NCBI GenBank assembly: GCA_051861205.1
Contig: JBHYDC010000022.1
Coordinates: 1-64,000 of the forward strand
DNA length: 64,000 nucleotides
Reading direction: 5' to 3'
DNA from: JBHYDC01 sp051861205
Lineage (GTDB): Bacteria; Pseudomonadota; Alphaproteobacteria; Rhizobiales; Pleomorphomonadaceae
Shown here: positions 63,012-64,000 of the stretch, one piece after another
How positions within the stretch are numbered: the first letter of the stretch is position 1
Layout of the letters: the number at the start of each line of letters is the position of its first letter
The notes under the pieces: generated by a model
Database searches by the model: none
Told to the model about the DNA's origin: nothing
The model's input: only the letters and a program-made list of their open reading frames with translations
Program-made: the position numbers and the translations under genes

Positions 63012-63721
63012 GATGCGCCGTCGCGAAGGGCTTGGCCGACGTCCGCCATGGACCTGAAAATCCGATCGGCACCCGCCGCCGTCAGCGCTGCGCTGGGCAG
63101 CCGCGCATAGTGACTGCCGCCCACAAAGCCCCACGCCGTCATGCCGGCCGCTTTGGCGCCGCGCACCCCGCTTACGCTATCTTCCAGCACCAGCGCCCGT
63201 TCCGGCTCGATGCCGAACGCAGCGGCAGCGTGCAGGAAAAGATCCGGCGCCGGCTTGCCGCGCGCCACCATCGAAGTGTCGAACACCCGCCCTTCGAGCA
63301 GCGGCAGCAATCCGGTCACGCGAAGCGACATCACCAGCCGTTCGGGCCGCGACGACGACGCCACGCAGCAGGGCACACGCAAGCTCGCGATCACGTCGAA
63401 CACACCCTCGATGGGCCGCAATTCCCTGGCCATCCGCATCGCCACCTCTTCGTGCAGGCCCGTGACGAAGCCATCGGGTAGCGGTCTGCCGACGGCGGAT
63501 TGATAGTCGTCTTCCACGGCCCCGAAGCTGCGCCCGAGAAAGCGCTCGAACACGTCGCTTTCCGCGATCGGCCGGCCGTGCGCCGTCAGTCGCGCGGCCA
63601 AGCACTCCGCCGCGATGATTTCGCTGTCGACGAGTACGCCATCGCAATCGAAGATGACGAGCGCGAACTCTCGGTCAGCCAAATCGGCCGCTGCAAAGCT
63701 ATCGCCAGCTTTCAGATGCAT
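63008..63721 (-). CDS. HAD-superfamily hydrolase
   Basis: Phosphatase-like enzyme of about 237 aa. Motif I FDCDGVLVDSE, motif II region ASSSRP, the Lys in ARGKPAP and motif III LVLEDSVSGVRGAKAAG are all present. The small alpha-helical cap places it in the beta-phosphoglucomutase/sugar-phosphatase subgroup. It is coupled to the SorC regulator; HAD phosphatases also accompany rhizobial polyol operons, where a role in removing sugar phosphates is likely. GTG 63724 is an alternative start. Confidence 0.9.
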   Translation of the reverse strand: MHLKAGDSFAAADLADREFALVIFDCDGVLVDSEIIAAECLAARLTAHGRPIAESDVFERFLGRSFGAVEDDYQSAVGRPLPDGFVTGLHEEVAMRMARELRPIEGVFDVIASLRVPCCVASSSRPERLVMSLRVTGLLPLLEGRVFDTSMVARGKPAPDLFLHAAAAFGIEPERALVLEDSVSGVRGAKAAGMTAWGFVGGSHYARLPSAALTAAGADRIFRSMADVGQALRDGAS

Positions 63722-63759
63722 CACGAAAGCCGGACCTCACGGATAAGAGTGATGCAATT

Positions 63760-63778
63760 TTGCTCATGCTGAGAGCAA
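63760..63778. promoter_or_regulatory. Inverted repeat upstream of the HAD/SorC pair
   Basis: TTGCTC-ATGCTGA-GAGCAA is an inverted repeat 39 bp before the HAD start. It contains TGCTCAT, also found in the palindrome at 61908, so both could be sites for the SorC-type regulator. Confidence 0.45.
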
Positions 63779-63827
63779 TCCATCGCTCTGTCAAGCCTTC
63801 GCCAGATGCAGGTTTTCTGCATCTCCT

Positions 63828-64000
63828 TCAGCGCCCCTCAAAGCCTGTCAGCACGCCCACGGCATTGATCCCGATCTCTTCCACCGCGTAGCCGCCTTCG
63901 AATACGAATAGCGTCGGCCGTCCAAGCCCCGCGATCCGCTCGCCGATGCGGGGATAGTCGGTGGTTTTCAAAAGGAACTGGCTGATCGGATCGCGTTCAA
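63828..64000 (-). CDS. Acetylpolyamine amidohydrolase / HDAC family, C-terminal fragment
   Basis: Only the last 57 codons lie in the window; the 5' part continues beyond 64000. Reading from the edge: ERDPISQFLLKTTDYPRIGE, then RPTLFVFEGGYAVEEIG and AVGVLTGFEGR, ending at TGA 63830-63828. The EGGY motif with the surrounding INAVGVL and GFEG tail is typical of bacterial class II HDAC-like acetylpolyamine amidohydrolases, zinc enzymes that deacetylate polyamines. It is 106 bp upstream of the HAD/SorC pair on the same strand. Confidence 0.8.
   Translation of the reverse strand, partial: ERDPISQFLLKTTDYPRIGERIAGLGRPTLFVFEGGYAVEEIGINAVGVLTGFEGR

Overview
The window looks like a chromosomal segment of a high-GC alphaproteobacterium, most likely a Hyphomicrobiales (Rhizobiales) relative. 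Three things point there: the recG / sdhE / mfd neighbourhood, a SmoEFGK-type polyol ABC operon with a SorC-type regulator, and strongly C-biased third codon positions that open very long non-coding frames on the opposite strand. No rRNA, tRNA, CRISPR array, insertion sequence or prophage gene was seen. All functions are read by eye from sequence motifs; no database search was run.

Layout. 1-1027: two small unknown genes and a spacer. 1028-5148: an SLC13-type permease with RCK_C domains, a DUF900 alpha/beta-hydrolase lipoprotein and an AraC-type regulator. 5349-16184: a + strand block of HdeD-like protein, adaptor, RND pump, second adaptor and AbgT-type transporter (each overlapping the next by about 4 bp), then an M17 aminopeptidase, a DUF1269 protein and a patatin. 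It converges with a membrane metallophosphoesterase and an alpha/beta hydrolase (16159-19457). 19577-22142: an HxlR regulator divergent from an acyl-CoA dehydrogenase, and a ParE/RelE-like toxin-antitoxin pair. 22220-28507: recG, sdhE and mfd. 28624-32776: CoA transferase, thiamine-diphosphate enzyme and FAD oxidoreductase. 32932-34923: a TetR regulator divergent from a flavin amine oxidase, sharing a perfect 42-bp palindrome. 35155-43079: mostly housekeeping and envelope genes (pbpC, a cation diffusion facilitator, a DUF4344 protein, GST, ndk with a clear terminator, a DUF1328 peptide, a Gly/His-repeat protein, an aldo/keto reductase).

43318-54342 is the most interesting region. It holds a GntR/HutC-type regulator, a truncated hisC-like remnant, a short-chain dehydrogenase, a polyamine-type ABC transporter, a histidinol-dehydrogenase-like enzyme with altered metal-site residues, a zinc alcohol dehydrogenase, an APH-fold kinase and an FMN 2-hydroxyacid dehydrogenase. 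Three copies of a GTATATAC-type operator mark its promoters. The enzyme set resembles the Hps route for dihydroxypropanesulfonate (one 4-electron diol oxidase plus two dehydrogenases able to invert a stereocentre). The desulfonation enzymes are absent, while a kinase and a hydroxyacid oxidase are added. I read it as an uncharacterised variant diol or sulfodiol catabolic pathway.

54432-63724 (minus strand) is a polyol operon: HAD phosphatase and SorC regulator, then SmoE-, SmoF-, SmoG-, SmoK- and SmoS-like proteins, a second short-chain dehydrogenase and an FGGY ribulokinase-like enzyme. Polyol would be imported, oxidised to a ketose and phosphorylated. The last 173 bases carry the C-terminal end of an acetylpolyamine amidohydrolase / HDAC-family gene.
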